A program made the translations under genes and the position numbers. Source: Alkalilimnicola ehrlichii (GTDB lineage Bacteria > Pseudomonadota > Gammaproteobacteria > Nitrococcales > AK92). From it: a DNA stretch of 64,000 bases. Positions 44,306 through 55,740 of the stretch are shown here, one piece after another. How positions within the stretch are numbered: position 1 is the stretch's first letter; each line of letters begins with the position of its first letter. The DNA is taken from the NCBI RefSeq assembly GCF_003399765.1, contig NZ_NFZV01000016.1, forward strand, positions 48,707 to 112,706. Direction: 5' to 3'. A model generated the notes under the pieces. That model had not been told where the DNA came from and did no database searches. It saw only the letters and a program-made list of their open reading frames with translations.

Positions 44306-45087
44306 GTGCCGGCTTTTTCCTCCTACCCTACCGCCAGCAGGCTGGACGAGTTAAAGCACAACGTTGAGGCGATCCGCTCCCGTATCGCCGCGGCTTGTGC
44401 GCGTGTTGGGCGCGATCCGGCGGAGGTCCGCTTGCTCCCCGTGAGCAAGACGGTGCCGATCGACCGCCTTCGTCTTGCCTACGCCGTCGGTTGCCGGGAA
44501 TTCGGGGAAAACAAGGTGCAGGAAGCCCACCACAAGGCGGAAGCAACGGCGGACCTGGAGGAGGTGCGCTGGGCGGTCATTGGCCACCTGCAAACCAACA
44601 AGGCCAAATATGTGGCACGGTTTGCCAGCGAGTTTCAGGCGCTGGACAGCCTACGCCTAGCCGAGGCTTTGGAGCGTCGCCTTCAGGTGGAAGGACGTGC
44701 GCTCGATGTTTTCGTGCAGGTCAACACCTCCGGCGAGGCGAGCAAATTCGGCCTTCCTCCTGAGGACGTAGTCGGCTTTGTGGGCAAACTGTCGGCCTAT
44801 CCGGCGCTGCGTGTCCGCGGCTTGATGACGCTGGCGCTGCTCTCTGGCGATCCCGCACGCGTGCGTCCCTGCTTTGAGCGCCTCCGCAGGCTGCGCGAGC
44901 GCCTGCGCCAGGAAACAAGTATAGGGCTGGAAATGAACGAGCTGTCCATGGGTATGTCCGGCGATTTTGAGCTGGCCGTCGAGGAAGGTGCCACAACTGT
45001 GCGCGTCGGCCAAGCCATTTCGGTGCGCGCACCGTACCTGATAGCCACTACTGGCCTGAAGCATCCCCAAGGGAGAACGCCTCATGA
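44306..45087 (+). CDS. yggS: YggS-type PLP homeostasis protein (3' frameshift)
   Basis: This GTG-started protein binds pyridoxal phosphate and buffers B6 levels. Motifs are LLPVSKTVPIDRL (PLP lysine), CREFGENKVQEAHHK, WAVIGHLQTNKAKYV, VFVQVNTSGEASKFG, and LSMGMSGDFELAVEEGATTVRVGQAI. The conserved next residues FGAR appear only after restoring one T at 45018-45020 (TTT); the frame then ends ENAS and stops at 45085-45087, overlapping pdxY by ATGA. The unrepaired frame runs on to 45346 with nonsense sequence. About 260 residues, slightly longer than usual. Confidence 0.9.
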
Positions 45088-45974
45088 ATACCGGCTGGAC
45101 ACTCGGGCCTACCGCCGCAGCAGCTACTCCCGGGAGCGTACCTGTTCCTGTCGATGTAGTCAGCGTTCAGTCGCAGGTGGTCTATGGTCACGTGGGAGGC
45201 AACGCGGCAATTCCGACGCTAGAAAGCTGGGGGCTGCGAGTCGCCGCGGTACCTACTGTCTTGCTGAGCAACACGCCTCATTACGAAACAATGCATGGCG
45301 GCCCCGTTCCTCTCGCTTGGTTAACAGGATGGCTGAACGATCTTGAGGCCAGGGGCGCTCTGGCCCAGACCCGCGCCGTACAGGTCGGGTATCTTGGGGA
45401 GCCCGAGCAGGCGGAAGCTCTGGCGGCGTGGTGGTCGCGCATCCATCCCCGCTATCCGAACATACGGTTGCACCTGGACCCCGTTATCGGCGATGTCGAC
45501 AGCGGCGTGTATACGCATGCCGGCGTTGCCGAGGCCGTCCGCGCATGCCTCGTACCTCAGGCGCACGGTCTGACGCCCAACCATTTCGAGCTGGAACAAC
45601 TCGTCGGGGAGGAACTCTCTACCATTGCGGATTGCCGGCGTGCCGCACGCACACTGCTACAGGGGCCAACCCAATGGGTGGTGGTCACAAGCGCCTGTCG
45701 CCGCGACGACCAACCCCAAATGCAAGTGCTACTTGAGAGCCGCGACGGCGGCGATCACCTCTTCTCTCATACCGTAATCCCTTGCGGCGCCAAAGGAACG
45801 GGCGACCTTTTCGCCGCTGCTCTCACCGGCAACCTGCTTGCCGGCGTCGCGCTGCCGGCGGCGGTGAAGCGGGCATGTTGGACTGTCGTATCGGCCTTAC
45901 AGCGAACGCACGACCTTGGCTGGGAAGAATTGGCGTTACAGCCAAGACTTGCCGCCCAGGAGGTAAAGACATGA
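45084..45974 (+). CDS. pdxY: Pyridoxal kinase
   Basis: This is a 296-residue ribokinase-fold enzyme that phosphorylates pyridoxal. Motifs are VVSVQSQVVYGHVGGNAAIP at the substrate site, VLLSNTPHYETMHGG, LDPVIGDVDSGVYT, LTPNHFELEQLVG, and CGAKGTGDLFAAALTGNLL, with the catalytic aspartate in GTGDLF. It could be PdxK or PdxY; length and motifs favour PdxY-like. It is preceded by yggS with a 4-base overlap and followed by a small gene with another ATGA overlap, so it is an operon under the MocR regulator. Confidence 0.88.
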   Translation: MNTGWTLGPTAAAATPGSVPVPVDVVSVQSQVVYGHVGGNAAIPTLESWGLRVAAVPTVLLSNTPHYETMHGGPVPLAWLTGWLNDLEARGALAQTRAVQVGYLGEPEQAEALAAWWSRIHPRYPNIRLHLDPVIGDVDSGVYTHAGVAEAVRACLVPQAHGLTPNHFELEQLVGEELSTIADCRRAARTLLQGPTQWVVVTSACRRDDQPQMQVLLESRDGGDHLFSHTVIPCGAKGTGDLFAAALTGNLLAGVALPAAVKRACWTVVSALQRTHDLGWEELALQPRLAAQEVKT

Positions 45975-46237
45975 CAGCTTATCGCCTTGTCATCTGGCGC
46001 AACGACCGCCTGCTGGGACAGTTCGAAACGGAGGTACCATGGGCACGCGAAGCGATACGGGATATGCTGAAGCGGCTGCCGACAAACGAGGGATACCGAG
46101 TTAAAGCCTTTATCGCGCACGATGAGCAGCGGATTCTTGCAAGCGCCCAGGCGGGCATGAAGCTGCTTGGTCGGGAGCTGATTTTCCAGGAGCTGCCGCT
46201 CGCAAGGCTTAGTAGCAATTGTCAGGATCGGGAGTAA
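45971..46237 (+). CDS. Small protein of the B6 operon, unknown
   Basis: This is an 88-residue protein starting MTAYRLVIWRNDRLLGQFET. A strong Shine-Dalgarno AGGAGG lies inside the end of pdxY, and the start overlaps the pdxY stop (ATGA). The sequence is soluble with basic and aromatic residues: ARSSIRDML-like helix (AREAIRDMLKRLP) and FIAHDEQRILASAQAGMKL. I know no family. The tight coupling argues it is a real gene connected to B6 metabolism or its control. Confidence 0.65.
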   Translation: MTAYRLVIWRNDRLLGQFETEVPWAREAIRDMLKRLPTNEGYRVKAFIAHDEQRILASAQAGMKLLGRELIFQELPLARLSSNCQDRE

Positions 46238-46271
46238 CAATATTGGCTATAGTATAGGCCGGAGCTGCAAA

Positions 46272-47138
46272 ATGGCACGGAAACGGCCCGATGATGACAA
46301 GCCCATGATGAATAACAGCCAACCGAAGTTTTGGCGTGACCCCCGCATGCCCCATATGGAGCTACGTCAGGTCGAGGATGGCCGGAACGTCTGCTATGCG
46401 CCGCACAGCCATACGCAGTGGTCCTTGGGCGCTATAACCGAGGGCGAAAGCACCTTTCGCTATCGCGACGACGAATACGCTATTCGCGCCGGTACGTTAG
46501 TGCTGATCAACCCGGACTGGGTCCATGCCTGCAACCCCGTCGATAATCAGCCTTGGGCTTACTCGATGCTGTACGTCGATACTGCCTGGTTGACTACCCT
46601 GCGATATGAGGCTGGGCTAATACAAGAACCGCGCTGGCAGGACATCCCCACCGCTGTGCTATCGGACGCTGCCTGGTTTGCCAGGTATTGCCGCCTAGCG
46701 GTTTGCCTAACAGAGTCGGGGCGAGACTTGCTTGAGAAACAGACGGAAGCGGTCGAGTTCTTGACGGCCTTGATGCAGGAACTGGCCGGCCAGTCTACGC
46801 AGCCGCCTCCGAGGGCACCGGGCGTTCTACAGGACTTAGCCGCTTACTTGGACCGGCATGCCGCAGAGGAGATCTCGCTGGACGACTTATGCAGCCGCTC
46901 CGGTTACAGTGCCGGCCACCTCATCCGCGCTTTTAGGCAGCATTTTGGCTTTACCCCGCATAAGTATCTAATCAACCGCCGGATTCAGCTCGGCCAGCAG
47001 GAACTCAAGCGCGGCAAACCCATCGCGGAAGCGGCGTTGACTGCCGGCTTCACCGACCAAGCGCACTTCCAGCGTACCTTTAAGCGACTCGTGGCCGCGA
47101 CGCCTGACCAGTACCGGCAATCCTTACTCAACAAGTAG
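46272..47138 (+). CDS. AraC-family regulator with cupin domain
   Basis: This is a 288-residue protein. The N-terminal cupin-like domain has CYAPHSHTQWSLGAITEGESTFRYRDDEY and LVLINPDWVHACNP. Two C-terminal helix-turn-helix motifs follow: ISLDDLCSRSGYSAGHLIRAFRQHFGFTPHKYL and KPIAEAALTAGFTDQAHFQRTFKRL. The next gene, convergent and overlapping by 15 bases, is a LysE-type exporter. This AraC plus LysE pairing is frequent, with the regulator sensing the exported amino acid. Confidence 0.9.
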   Translation: MARKRPDDDKPMMNNSQPKFWRDPRMPHMELRQVEDGRNVCYAPHSHTQWSLGAITEGESTFRYRDDEYAIRAGTLVLINPDWVHACNPVDNQPWAYSMLYVDTAWLTTLRYEAGLIQEPRWQDIPTAVLSDAAWFARYCRLAVCLTESGRDLLEKQTEAVEFLTALMQELAGQSTQPPPRAPGVLQDLAAYLDRHAAEEISLDDLCSRSGYSAGHLIRAFRQHFGFTPHKYLINRRIQLGQQELKRGKPIAEAALTAGFTDQAHFQRTFKRLVAATPDQYRQSLLNK

Positions 47139-47717
47139 GTAGATACAACTTGCGGCGAGCATCGCCGCCAATATCCGGTTGATCGTCCTTAGAACCGCCG
47201 GCCGGCGGATGTACTGGCGCAGGAAAGCGCCTGCGTAAACCCAGCTCCCCAGAGACAACCAGCAGATGGGGAGATAGAGCGCAGCGAAGATGACAACCTC
47301 CTCTAGGTCCGCGCCACGGGTGTAGGCGCCGATGCCCGAGGCCGACGCCAGCCAGGCTTTCGGGTTGGCCCACTGCATTAGAGCGCCGGCCACGAAGCCC
47401 GGCGCTTTGCGAGCCTCGCCTTCAGCCAGACGGCCGTCGTCTTGGACTAACCGGAAGCTCAGGTAAAGCAGAAACGCGACACCCGCCCACCGCAGCGCTT
47501 GCGTAAAACCCGGGACAACGGCCAGCACCGAATAAAGCCCCAGGCCCACAGCGACGAATAAGACGATAAACCCGAGCGTAGCGCCAGTAGCAAAAATAAG
47601 GCCTTGAGAGATCGGATAGCGGGTACCGCTGGCCAGGCATACCAAGTTCACAGGACCTGGCGAAATAGACGATGCGAGGGCAAACGCCGACATTGGCAGA
47701 ATCATGGCAAGGCTCAT
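47124..47717 (-). CDS. LysE/RhtB-family amino acid exporter
   Basis: This is a 197-residue membrane protein with six hydrophobic segments. The family start is MSLAMILPMSAFALASSISP followed by GPVNLVCLASGT. The motif ATGATLGFIVLFVAVGLGL and the repeat around QWANPKAWLASASGIGAY, with the conserved NPKAW, confirm LysE. I take the ATG at 47717; a longer frame to 48026 carries 103 residues without membrane character and overlaps the chemoreceptor gene. It is convergent with the AraC gene. Confidence 0.9.
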   Translation of the reverse strand: MSLAMILPMSAFALASSISPGPVNLVCLASGTRYPISQGLIFATGATLGFIVLFVAVGLGLYSVLAVVPGFTQALRWAGVAFLLYLSFRLVQDDGRLAEGEARKAPGFVAGALMQWANPKAWLASASGIGAYTRGADLEEVVIFAALYLPICWLSLGSWVYAGAFLRQYIRRPAVLRTINRILAAMLAASCIYLLVE

Positions 47718-47928
47718 CGTCAGTCTCCTGAGTGACAATGGCCGGATTCTGCAAGGGCGCTTGGTTGCCGTATTGAACAAAATTGAGGTGCGCCTCCCAG
47801 CGCCGTCAGGCCGCATGGGAGGCGGGAGGGTAATCAATGACGCCCGAGACACTGCACGCCGCCCGCCAACAAAGGCTGGGGGGGACCACGTGCAGTACTG
47901 GGCTATCTTACGAGCAGCCTTGGTTCGG

Positions 47929-49683
47929 TTAGGTCTTGAATCGCCCTGCATGGCTCTGGAGTTCCGCCGCCAGCCGAGCCAGCTCGTTGCTAGCACCGGT
48001 GACCTGTTCCGAGCCGCTAGCCGCATCCTCCGCCAGCTCTCGGATGCGGATAACGCTCCGATTCATTTCCTCGGTAGCCGCGCTCTGCTGCTCTGCCGCC
48101 GAGGCTATCTGGGTGTTCATCCCATCGACTTCGGCTACGGACCGCGTAATGGCATCCAATGCATGGGCGGCCTGGTTGGCTTGATCCACACCTGCTTGCG
48201 CTTGCGTCTGGCTTCTTTCCATAACGCGCGCCGATTCCGCCGCGCTGGTTTGGAGCTGTTCGATCGTTTTTTGAATCTCCTCCGTCGATTCGCGGGTCCG
48301 CTCCGCGAGCGCCCGGACTTCGCCGGCGACAATGGTAAAACCGCGTCCTGCATCGCCTGCGCGCGCTGCTTCAATAGCCGCATTGAGTGCCAGCAGGTTA
48401 GTCTGCTCGGCGATGCCATTGATCACATCCAATACTGTGCTGATATTGTCGCTATCGGTCGAGACTTGGCGGATCACCTTAACGGCGTTCTCGATTTCCT
48501 CGGCCAGCTGCCCGATCGTCTGAGATGCTTCTTGCGTTACCTGCAAACCTCGTTTGGATTCGGTATCGCTATGGTTGGTGGCTTCCGCCGCGCCGGCGGC
48601 GTTACGCGCGACCTCCTGCACGGTCGCTGTCATCTCATTCATAGAGGTGGCGACCTGATCGGTTTCCTTACGTTGACGTTCTACGTTTTCCGAACTCGCT
48701 CGAGCAGCAGTAGCCAACTCCTCCGAGGCCGAGGCGACGCTGTCGGCTCCGGACCTAACCCTGGTAATGATTCGGCTGAGGTTATCGCGCATCTCGCGCA
48801 TAGCCAGTAAAAGCTCGCCGCCTTCGTCGCCGGTCGTGGCTTCGATTTTTGTGGTCAGGTCGCCATCGGCAAGCTTGCGAGCAATATCTCGCGCCTGTTG
48901 CAACGATCCGCCAAGCCGCCGATATACCAGCAACAGCGACAGCGCCACGACAAGAACCATAATGAAAAGCGCCGCCAGAGCACCTGCTAGTGCTCGGCCC
49001 TGAGCAGCTTCGGCCTGGTCGATAGCGGCCTGGGTACGCTGCTCGACAAGCTGGTGGAATTCGTCCAACGGCTGCATCACGGCGGCGGTTCGTCCATAGT
49101 ACCACTCGTTATAGAGCATCCCCTGCGCTTCCACCTGATCCGCCCGAGCTTGCGCTTGGACTTCCGCATCCGGATGCTCCAGGTTGTTCATCGCCCGACG
49201 GACCAATCCCATGGCCTCCGCCTCTACGTTAGCGAGGTCGTTGGACTCGGCCAGGGCCTCGTTCAAGCGCGCAAACTCATCGCTGGTGAAGCCGGCCTCC
49301 TCATACATCGTCAGCAGCGGAATCCGCTGATCGGAGTCGGGGCGCGGCCTTTCTCCAGCGGCAACGAACTCCCAATAGATTCGGTGATAGTCCTGCGGTC
49401 GCGGCTTCTCGCCATTGCGAATGGCGATGATGTCGTTGTACATGCGCTCAAAGCGTGGCTCTGCGGTAATGACGAAAGCACGCGCGAAACGCGTTAAGTT
49501 AACCGAGCTTTCGCGCATTTCATTGGCCATCGCGATTGACTCGCGCTTTAGAATCTCCGCGTTTCGTAAGTCGTCAGCAGCAGTCCTGAAACTGAGTACC
49601 GCGAGAATCGTTACCAGAGCAAGGCTTGCGTTGATTGCCGCCAAAGCGATGAATATTGCCTTGATTTTCAGGTTGCGCAGCAT
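47929..49683 (-). CDS. Methyl-accepting chemotaxis protein
   Basis: This is a 584-residue receptor. Two membrane segments ([21 protein letters not shown] near 10-30 and [20 protein letters not shown] near 235-255) enclose a periplasmic helical ligand domain of about 200 residues. HAMP follows ([23 protein letters not shown]), then the signalling domain with the hairpin tip [39 protein letters not shown]. The tip has VAGEVRAL where most receptors have VADEVRAL. No chemotaxis operon is nearby, so it is an orphan receptor. The ligand is unknown. Confidence 0.93.
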   Translation of the reverse strand: MLRNLKIKAIFIALAAINASLALVTILAVLSFRTAADDLRNAEILKRESIAMANEMRESSVNLTRFARAFVITAEPRFERMYNDIIAIRNGEKPRPQDYHRIYWEFVAAGERPRPDSDQRIPLLTMYEEAGFTSDEFARLNEALAESNDLANVEAEAMGLVRRAMNNLEHPDAEVQAQARADQVEAQGMLYNEWYYGRTAAVMQPLDEFHQLVEQRTQAAIDQAEAAQGRALAGALAALFIMVLVVALSLLLVYRRLGGSLQQARDIARKLADGDLTTKIEATTGDEGGELLLAMREMRDNLSRIITRVRSGADSVASASEELATAARASSENVERQRKETDQVATSMNEMTATVQEVARNAAGAAEATNHSDTESKRGLQVTQEASQTIGQLAEEIENAVKVIRQVSTDSDNISTVLDVINGIAEQTNLLALNAAIEAARAGDAGRGFTIVAGEVRALAERTRESTEEIQKTIEQLQTSAAESARVMERSQTQAQAGVDQANQAAHALDAITRSVAEVDGMNTQIASAAEQQSAATEEMNRSVIRIRELAEDAASGSEQVTGASNELARLAAELQSHAGRFKT

Positions 49684-49955
49684 GAGTAACTCCTGCCTAG
49701 CGATCGTCTCAAGTTAAAGGCAACACCGAGACACCCATCCGATCGCATCCGAGCGTGGCTTAAGTGGATGACGGGATGGACGCCTCCCCTTCACATGGCG
49801 TCACGATGAGCCTGGCTTTTAATTAGGACACTAAAGCCCAGATGGGCGTCCTTGTTTAACCATAGACAAGATGGAGAAGTACGTCCGTGACTTGTTCTCA
49901 CTTGGCCAGGTCATGGACGAGTCGGACAAGCCTATTCCTGCTTACACGCCGCGAA
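49684..49955. other. Gene-poor interval upstream of the chemoreceptor
   Basis: No supported gene is seen. A 57-codon plus-strand frame (49871-50046, MEKYVRDLFSLGQVMDESDK) exists without a ribosome binding site and overlaps the phosphoesterase gene; it is not called. The chemoreceptor promoter should lie in the first 100 bases. Confidence 0.4.
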
Positions 49956-50768
49956 TCAGCCGTCTCGCTCCCAAGCGCCGCCATTGCGGCGATAACGCAC
50001 GCGGTCATAGTCCGCAAACTGCCGGCCGGCCCAGCGGCGCACGGTAATCCGAATGCAGTCCGCCGTTATCTCGATCAGGTTGTAACCGTTGGGTTCGCGG
50101 CGTATCCGGTGGGAAATCGCGGTGCCCGCCTGCGCCACCACGACGGAGCGCGTCACCGATGGGTAATAGGTCCGCACGTCGCCGGTATAACCGTGGTGCA
50201 CATGCCCGGCCAGCAAGAGATCTACACCCTGACGCTCGATGACCGTCAGCGCTTGCTTGGCTCTTCCCACCAAGGCAACGCCGGCCCCTTCATCTCCCGG
50301 CGGAGGGATAAACGGATGATGCGTCACCACCGCTTTAATCAAGCCCGACGGTACCGAGCCCAGGGCATGCGACATCGCGCCGATCTGCGCAAGCGATACG
50401 CGCCCTTCTTTCCAGGTCGACGAGCGGGCGGTATTCAATCCCAGGACGGCAATCTCGTCATCGCAAAATAGCGGTGCGAGGTCGTCGCAGATGAAGCGAC
50501 GGTAACGCGTCAACGGCGTCAGAAAACGGCGCGCGACATCAAAGAGAGGAACGTCGTGATTCCCGGGCACGGTAAGCTGCGGGCTTGGAATACGGCGCAA
50601 ATATGCCGCAGCCGCTCGGAATTGACTCCGACGCGCACGTTGGGTCAAATCGCCGCTATTGACGACGAGGTCTGGCCGGAGCGCTGCCAGCTCGCTCACG
50701 AGCCCCTCCGCAACAACGGGATCCTCGCGGCCGAAATGGAGGTCGGAAATATGAGCGATCGTCCTCAC
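49956..50768 (-). CDS. Calcineurin-like metallophosphoesterase
   Basis: This is a 270-residue protein starting at GTG 50768 (VRTIAHISDLHFGREDP). The metal motifs appear in order: ISDLHFG, VVNSGDLTQRA, LTVPGNHDVPLFD, AVVTHHPFIPP and LLLAGHVHHGYTGD. This is the full DxH, GDxxxR-like, GNHD, H, GHxH set. The start overlaps the lipid-kinase stop by four bases, so the two are coupled. The pairing suggests a phospholipid or phosphate role; the substrate is unknown. The longer frame to 50951 is inside the kinase gene and is rejected. Confidence 0.88.
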   Translation of the reverse strand: MRTIAHISDLHFGREDPVVAEGLVSELAALRPDLVVNSGDLTQRARRSQFRAAAAYLRRIPSPQLTVPGNHDVPLFDVARRFLTPLTRYRRFICDDLAPLFCDDEIAVLGLNTARSSTWKEGRVSLAQIGAMSHALGSVPSGLIKAVVTHHPFIPPPGDEGAGVALVGRAKQALTVIERQGVDLLLAGHVHHGYTGDVRTYYPSVTRSVVVAQAGTAISHRIRREPNGYNLIEITADCIRITVRRWAGRQFADYDRVRYRRNGGAWERDG

Positions 50769-51667
50769 GGGGCAATCACCTGTAGCGCCCCTGGCAGACT
50801 GCGCAGCCTTAGCGGCGAGGCTAGGTGCCGCACTTCGCCATCGACCGCTACCAACATCCGGCGACGCCTCATAGTCACTGTGACCGCATCGACCTCCTCG
50901 GCATCCAGACCAGGGATCTCGTCTCGTCTGCCAAGCAGAAAGTCGCGGCACATCCGCATCAAGGCCAGGCGGCTATCCGTGCGAGCCACGCAAACCCAAA
51001 GCTTGCCAAGATCTAGCGCCGGGCGGCGTGCGTCTGCAAGAAGCCCGTCTCGGCAAACGTTATTAGAGACAAATACGATTGGCGTTTTCGCCATCATCAG
51101 CCTTCCTTCCACCTCGACGCTGACGCGACTCAACGGAAAGCGCCGCAATACGTACCCGGCAGCAGCCGCGTGTGCCGTCAGTTTCCGCCACCCCCGAGAG
51201 CGCTGAAACTTCTCCCGGCGGGCAACCAGTTTCGGATACAGACCGAGCGAAACGTTATTGATGAAAGTCGTCCCATTCACCTCCCCAAGATCGATCCTGC
51301 GGAGGCGAAAGTCTTGTAGCGTCCGGATAGCATCGCCGACGTCTGCCGGAACGCCGAGATCGCGGGCAAAGTGGTTACGAGTGCCTAAAGGCAGCACACC
51401 GAGACACACACCGGCTGCCGCAGCCACGCCCGCAACCGCACTAATCGTACCGTCGCCGCCGCCTACGACAAGGCCTTGCGCTCCCTTTTCGATCAGCTGC
51501 TTAGCTTCCTTCTCCGCATCAGCCCCACTCACCCAGCGCACCCACTCCGGCCGCACTACAGAGCACAACTCCGCCTGCAAACTCTCCCTAGCAGCCGACT
51601 CGACCCTCGCAAGACTCCCAGCCGAGGCATTGATCACTGCTCCGAGCTGATTCAACTGAATACCCAC
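50765..51667 (-). CDS. Diacylglycerol/lipid kinase family protein
   Basis: This is about 300 residues from the GTG at 51667 (VGIQLNQLGAVINASAGS). The ATP and lipid-kinase signature GLVVGGGDGTISAVAGVAAA is central, followed by LGVLPLGTRNHFARDLGVP and FINNVSLGLYPKLVARR, as in YegS/DgkB-type kinases. These phosphorylate diacylglycerol or similar lipids. Alternative starts further upstream (51733, 51868) add unconserved residues. It is the first gene of a two-gene operon with the phosphoesterase. Confidence 0.88.
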   Translation of the reverse strand: MGIQLNQLGAVINASAGSLARVESAARESLQAELCSVVRPEWVRWVSGADAEKEAKQLIEKGAQGLVVGGGDGTISAVAGVAAAAGVCLGVLPLGTRNHFARDLGVPADVGDAIRTLQDFRLRRIDLGEVNGTTFINNVSLGLYPKLVARREKFQRSRGWRKLTAHAAAAGYVLRRFPLSRVSVEVEGRLMMAKTPIVFVSNNVCRDGLLADARRPALDLGKLWVCVARTDSRLALMRMCRDFLLGRRDEIPGLDAEEVDAVTVTMRRRRMLVAVDGEVRHLASPLRLRSLPGALQVIAP

Positions 51668-51966
51668 CGTTAGCCTAGTGGTCGCGGTGACGAAACGCGC
51701 CGTCACTGTAATTAAGAGTTGCGGCCAAGCCATCGGGATTTGAAGCCAGCGATGTCGCCTAACGCTAGCTGCCGGATTACGCGAGAAACAGTGCTTATTC
51801 GGCCCTGACTCCGCTTTCATGTTGCAACGCAAGAACCCAAGGCATGTAAAATACCGTACAATTCGCACGGCATTGCTAATCCTTGTGCTCAGGCCCGCCC
51901 GAAGCAGCCAAAAGCTGCTTCAGGCCGCAAGTCCTTGGCTACCCGCCGGGAACCATAGGGGACATC

Positions 51967-54198
<2,232 letters not shown>

Positions 54199-54542
54199 GC
54201 CGACGCCCGACTGTAATGGCCTGGCGGGATCGCCGCCGGGCCATTGCGACAGGCCAAGAGCCAGCTATGCCCCCTACCCGCGAGTCGGGGCGCCCCCATC
54301 CGTTACGATCAGGTTACGCTTCGAATCAGCGACCGCCATATAGTTGCCATTAACCAGCCTCAACTCCCCCTCTATCGTCCTTTTCCAATAAGCCGCTCGA
54401 CAACCGATTATTGCGGTAGACGGCGCCCCCCGCTCTCATTCCGGGAGAACGGCGTGATGAGAGCGCGAAAAACTTCGTTGGCGCTGTCGATCCGCACGCA
54501 CGTCGAACGACTAGTGATAAGGTTGAATTTGTAGGAGAAGCC
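54199..54542. terminator. Gene-free stretch after idh with terminator hairpin
   Basis: Bases 54215-54245 form a strong hairpin (AATGGCCTGGCGG / CCGCCGGGCCATT, one mismatch, GATCG loop) 17 bases after the idh stop, without a T run. The remaining 300 bases hold no convincing gene. Confidence 0.6.
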
Positions 54543-54938
54543 ATGAAAATCTATCACGGGAGCTGCCACTGCGGTGCCGTTCGGTTCGAATGCGGTGCCG
54601 ATCTCGCCGCTGGCACCAGCCGGTGCAACTGTTCGATCTGTAGCAAAACGCGCTTCTGGAAGGTGATCGTCGGCACCGACGCCTTCCGGCTGCTCTCCGG
54701 CGGCGAGGCACTCACGGAGTATCATTTCGGCAGCCGCACGGTCGCCCATCTTTTCTGCAGTCGCTGCGGCGTCAAACCATTCGGCCACGGCGAAATCGAC
54801 GGCAACCGCTTTTATGCCATTAATGTTGCTTGCCTCGACGACGTTGCGCCGGAACAACTCGCTGCCCTTCCCGTCAATTACGAAGACGGTCGACACGATC
54901 GCTGGGACGCACCGCCGGCCGAAACCGGCTATCTGTAA
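54543..54938 (+). CDS. GFA/CENP-V family zinc protein
   Basis: This is a 131-residue protein of the glutathione-dependent formaldehyde-activating enzyme (GFA) fold. Three zinc-binding cysteine pairs are visible: GSCHCGAV, CNCSIC and LFCSRCGVKPF. It ends with WDAPPAET. Members bind zinc and sometimes glutathione; a formaldehyde role is not shown here. AGGAG lies just before the ATG. A terminator-like hairpin follows. Confidence 0.88.
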   Translation: MKIYHGSCHCGAVRFECGADLAAGTSRCNCSICSKTRFWKVIVGTDAFRLLSGGEALTEYHFGSRTVAHLFCSRCGVKPFGHGEIDGNRFYAINVACLDDVAPEQLAALPVNYEDGRHDRWDAPPAETGYL

Positions 54939-54962
54939 TCGCCGGCAAGAAGCGAAACGGAC

Positions 54963-54986
54963 CTGCTCCGACGAATAGCGGAGCAG
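54963..54986 (+). terminator. Terminator-like hairpin after the GFA gene
   Basis: CTGCTCCG / CGGAGCAG is a perfect 8-bp stem with an 8-base loop, followed by TCATTT. It sits 25 bases after the GFA stop. Confidence 0.6.
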
Positions 54987-55137
54987 TCATTTACTGTTAG
55001 CTCACATGGCCGATCACAGTCGAAGGCAAGTCCTCGTACCCGGCGTCCGGCGGACCTATAACTCGCGATAGGTATCTCAAAGTTCGCGCGCCGACACCGG
55101 GCGCACCGTCGACCACCAGCGCTACACATCGATCACC

Positions 55138-55740
55138 ATGGAAGACGCTCGTCACAGTCCACTGCGAAACGAACTGCGCGAGGCCACCGCCGATACGCAT
55201 CGTCGCCTGGAGCGACGCTTACTTCTGCTGGCACCCAACCTGGATCTGCCAGCTTATAAGCGCGTGCTACAAGCCTATTACGGTTTCTACCACCCTCTGG
55301 AACAGCGACTGACGCCCGTAGCCAACACCATCCCCGGGCTGGATTGGCCGCACCGGGCGAAGACACCTTGGCTGTGCCGGGATCTCGCCGTCGTGGCACC
55401 TGAGCAAGCCCCTGTCGTTCTGGCTGCCTGCGGCCACCTACCCACTGTGGACCACGCGGCTCAGGTGTTGGGCTGCTTGTACGTGCTGGAGGGCGCCACC
55501 CTTGGCGGCCAGGTTCTGTGCCGTCATGTCGCCACACGCACCGGCCTATCACCACACCGCGGCCTCGCCTTCTTACATAGCTACGGCAACGCCACCGGAC
55601 GCCGCTGGCGCGACTTTGTGAACTGCTTAAACGCCTTCGAGACATCCGCAAACACCGAGCGGCAAAGACTCACCGCCGCCGCCGAGAACACCTTCCGCAC
55701 CTTTGAAAACTGGCTGGAATTACGGGAGTGCCTACGGTGA
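55138..55740 (+). CDS. bphO: Heme oxygenase (BphO)
   Basis: This is a 200-residue protein. The opening LRNELREATADTHRRLERRL carries the proximal heme histidine (THRRLE). GCLYVLEGATLGGQVLCRHV holds the distal helix with the glycine kink. This is the bacterial heme oxygenase layout that opens heme to biliverdin IX-alpha. The bacteriophytochrome gene follows with an overlap, so the product would supply its chromophore. This bphO-bphP order is known from many bacteria. Confidence 0.92.
   Translation: MEDARHSPLRNELREATADTHRRLERRLLLLAPNLDLPAYKRVLQAYYGFYHPLEQRLTPVANTIPGLDWPHRAKTPWLCRDLAVVAPEQAPVVLAACGHLPTVDHAAQVLGCLYVLEGATLGGQVLCRHVATRTGLSPHRGLAFLHSYGNATGRRWRDFVNCLNAFETSANTERQRLTAAAENTFRTFENWLELRECLR

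Noticed and set aside
49871..50046. 57-codon plus-strand frame beginning MEKYVRDLFSLGQ
   Set aside because: No ribosome binding site, antisense to the phosphoesterase for half its length, and no family recognised; coding potential is only suggestive.
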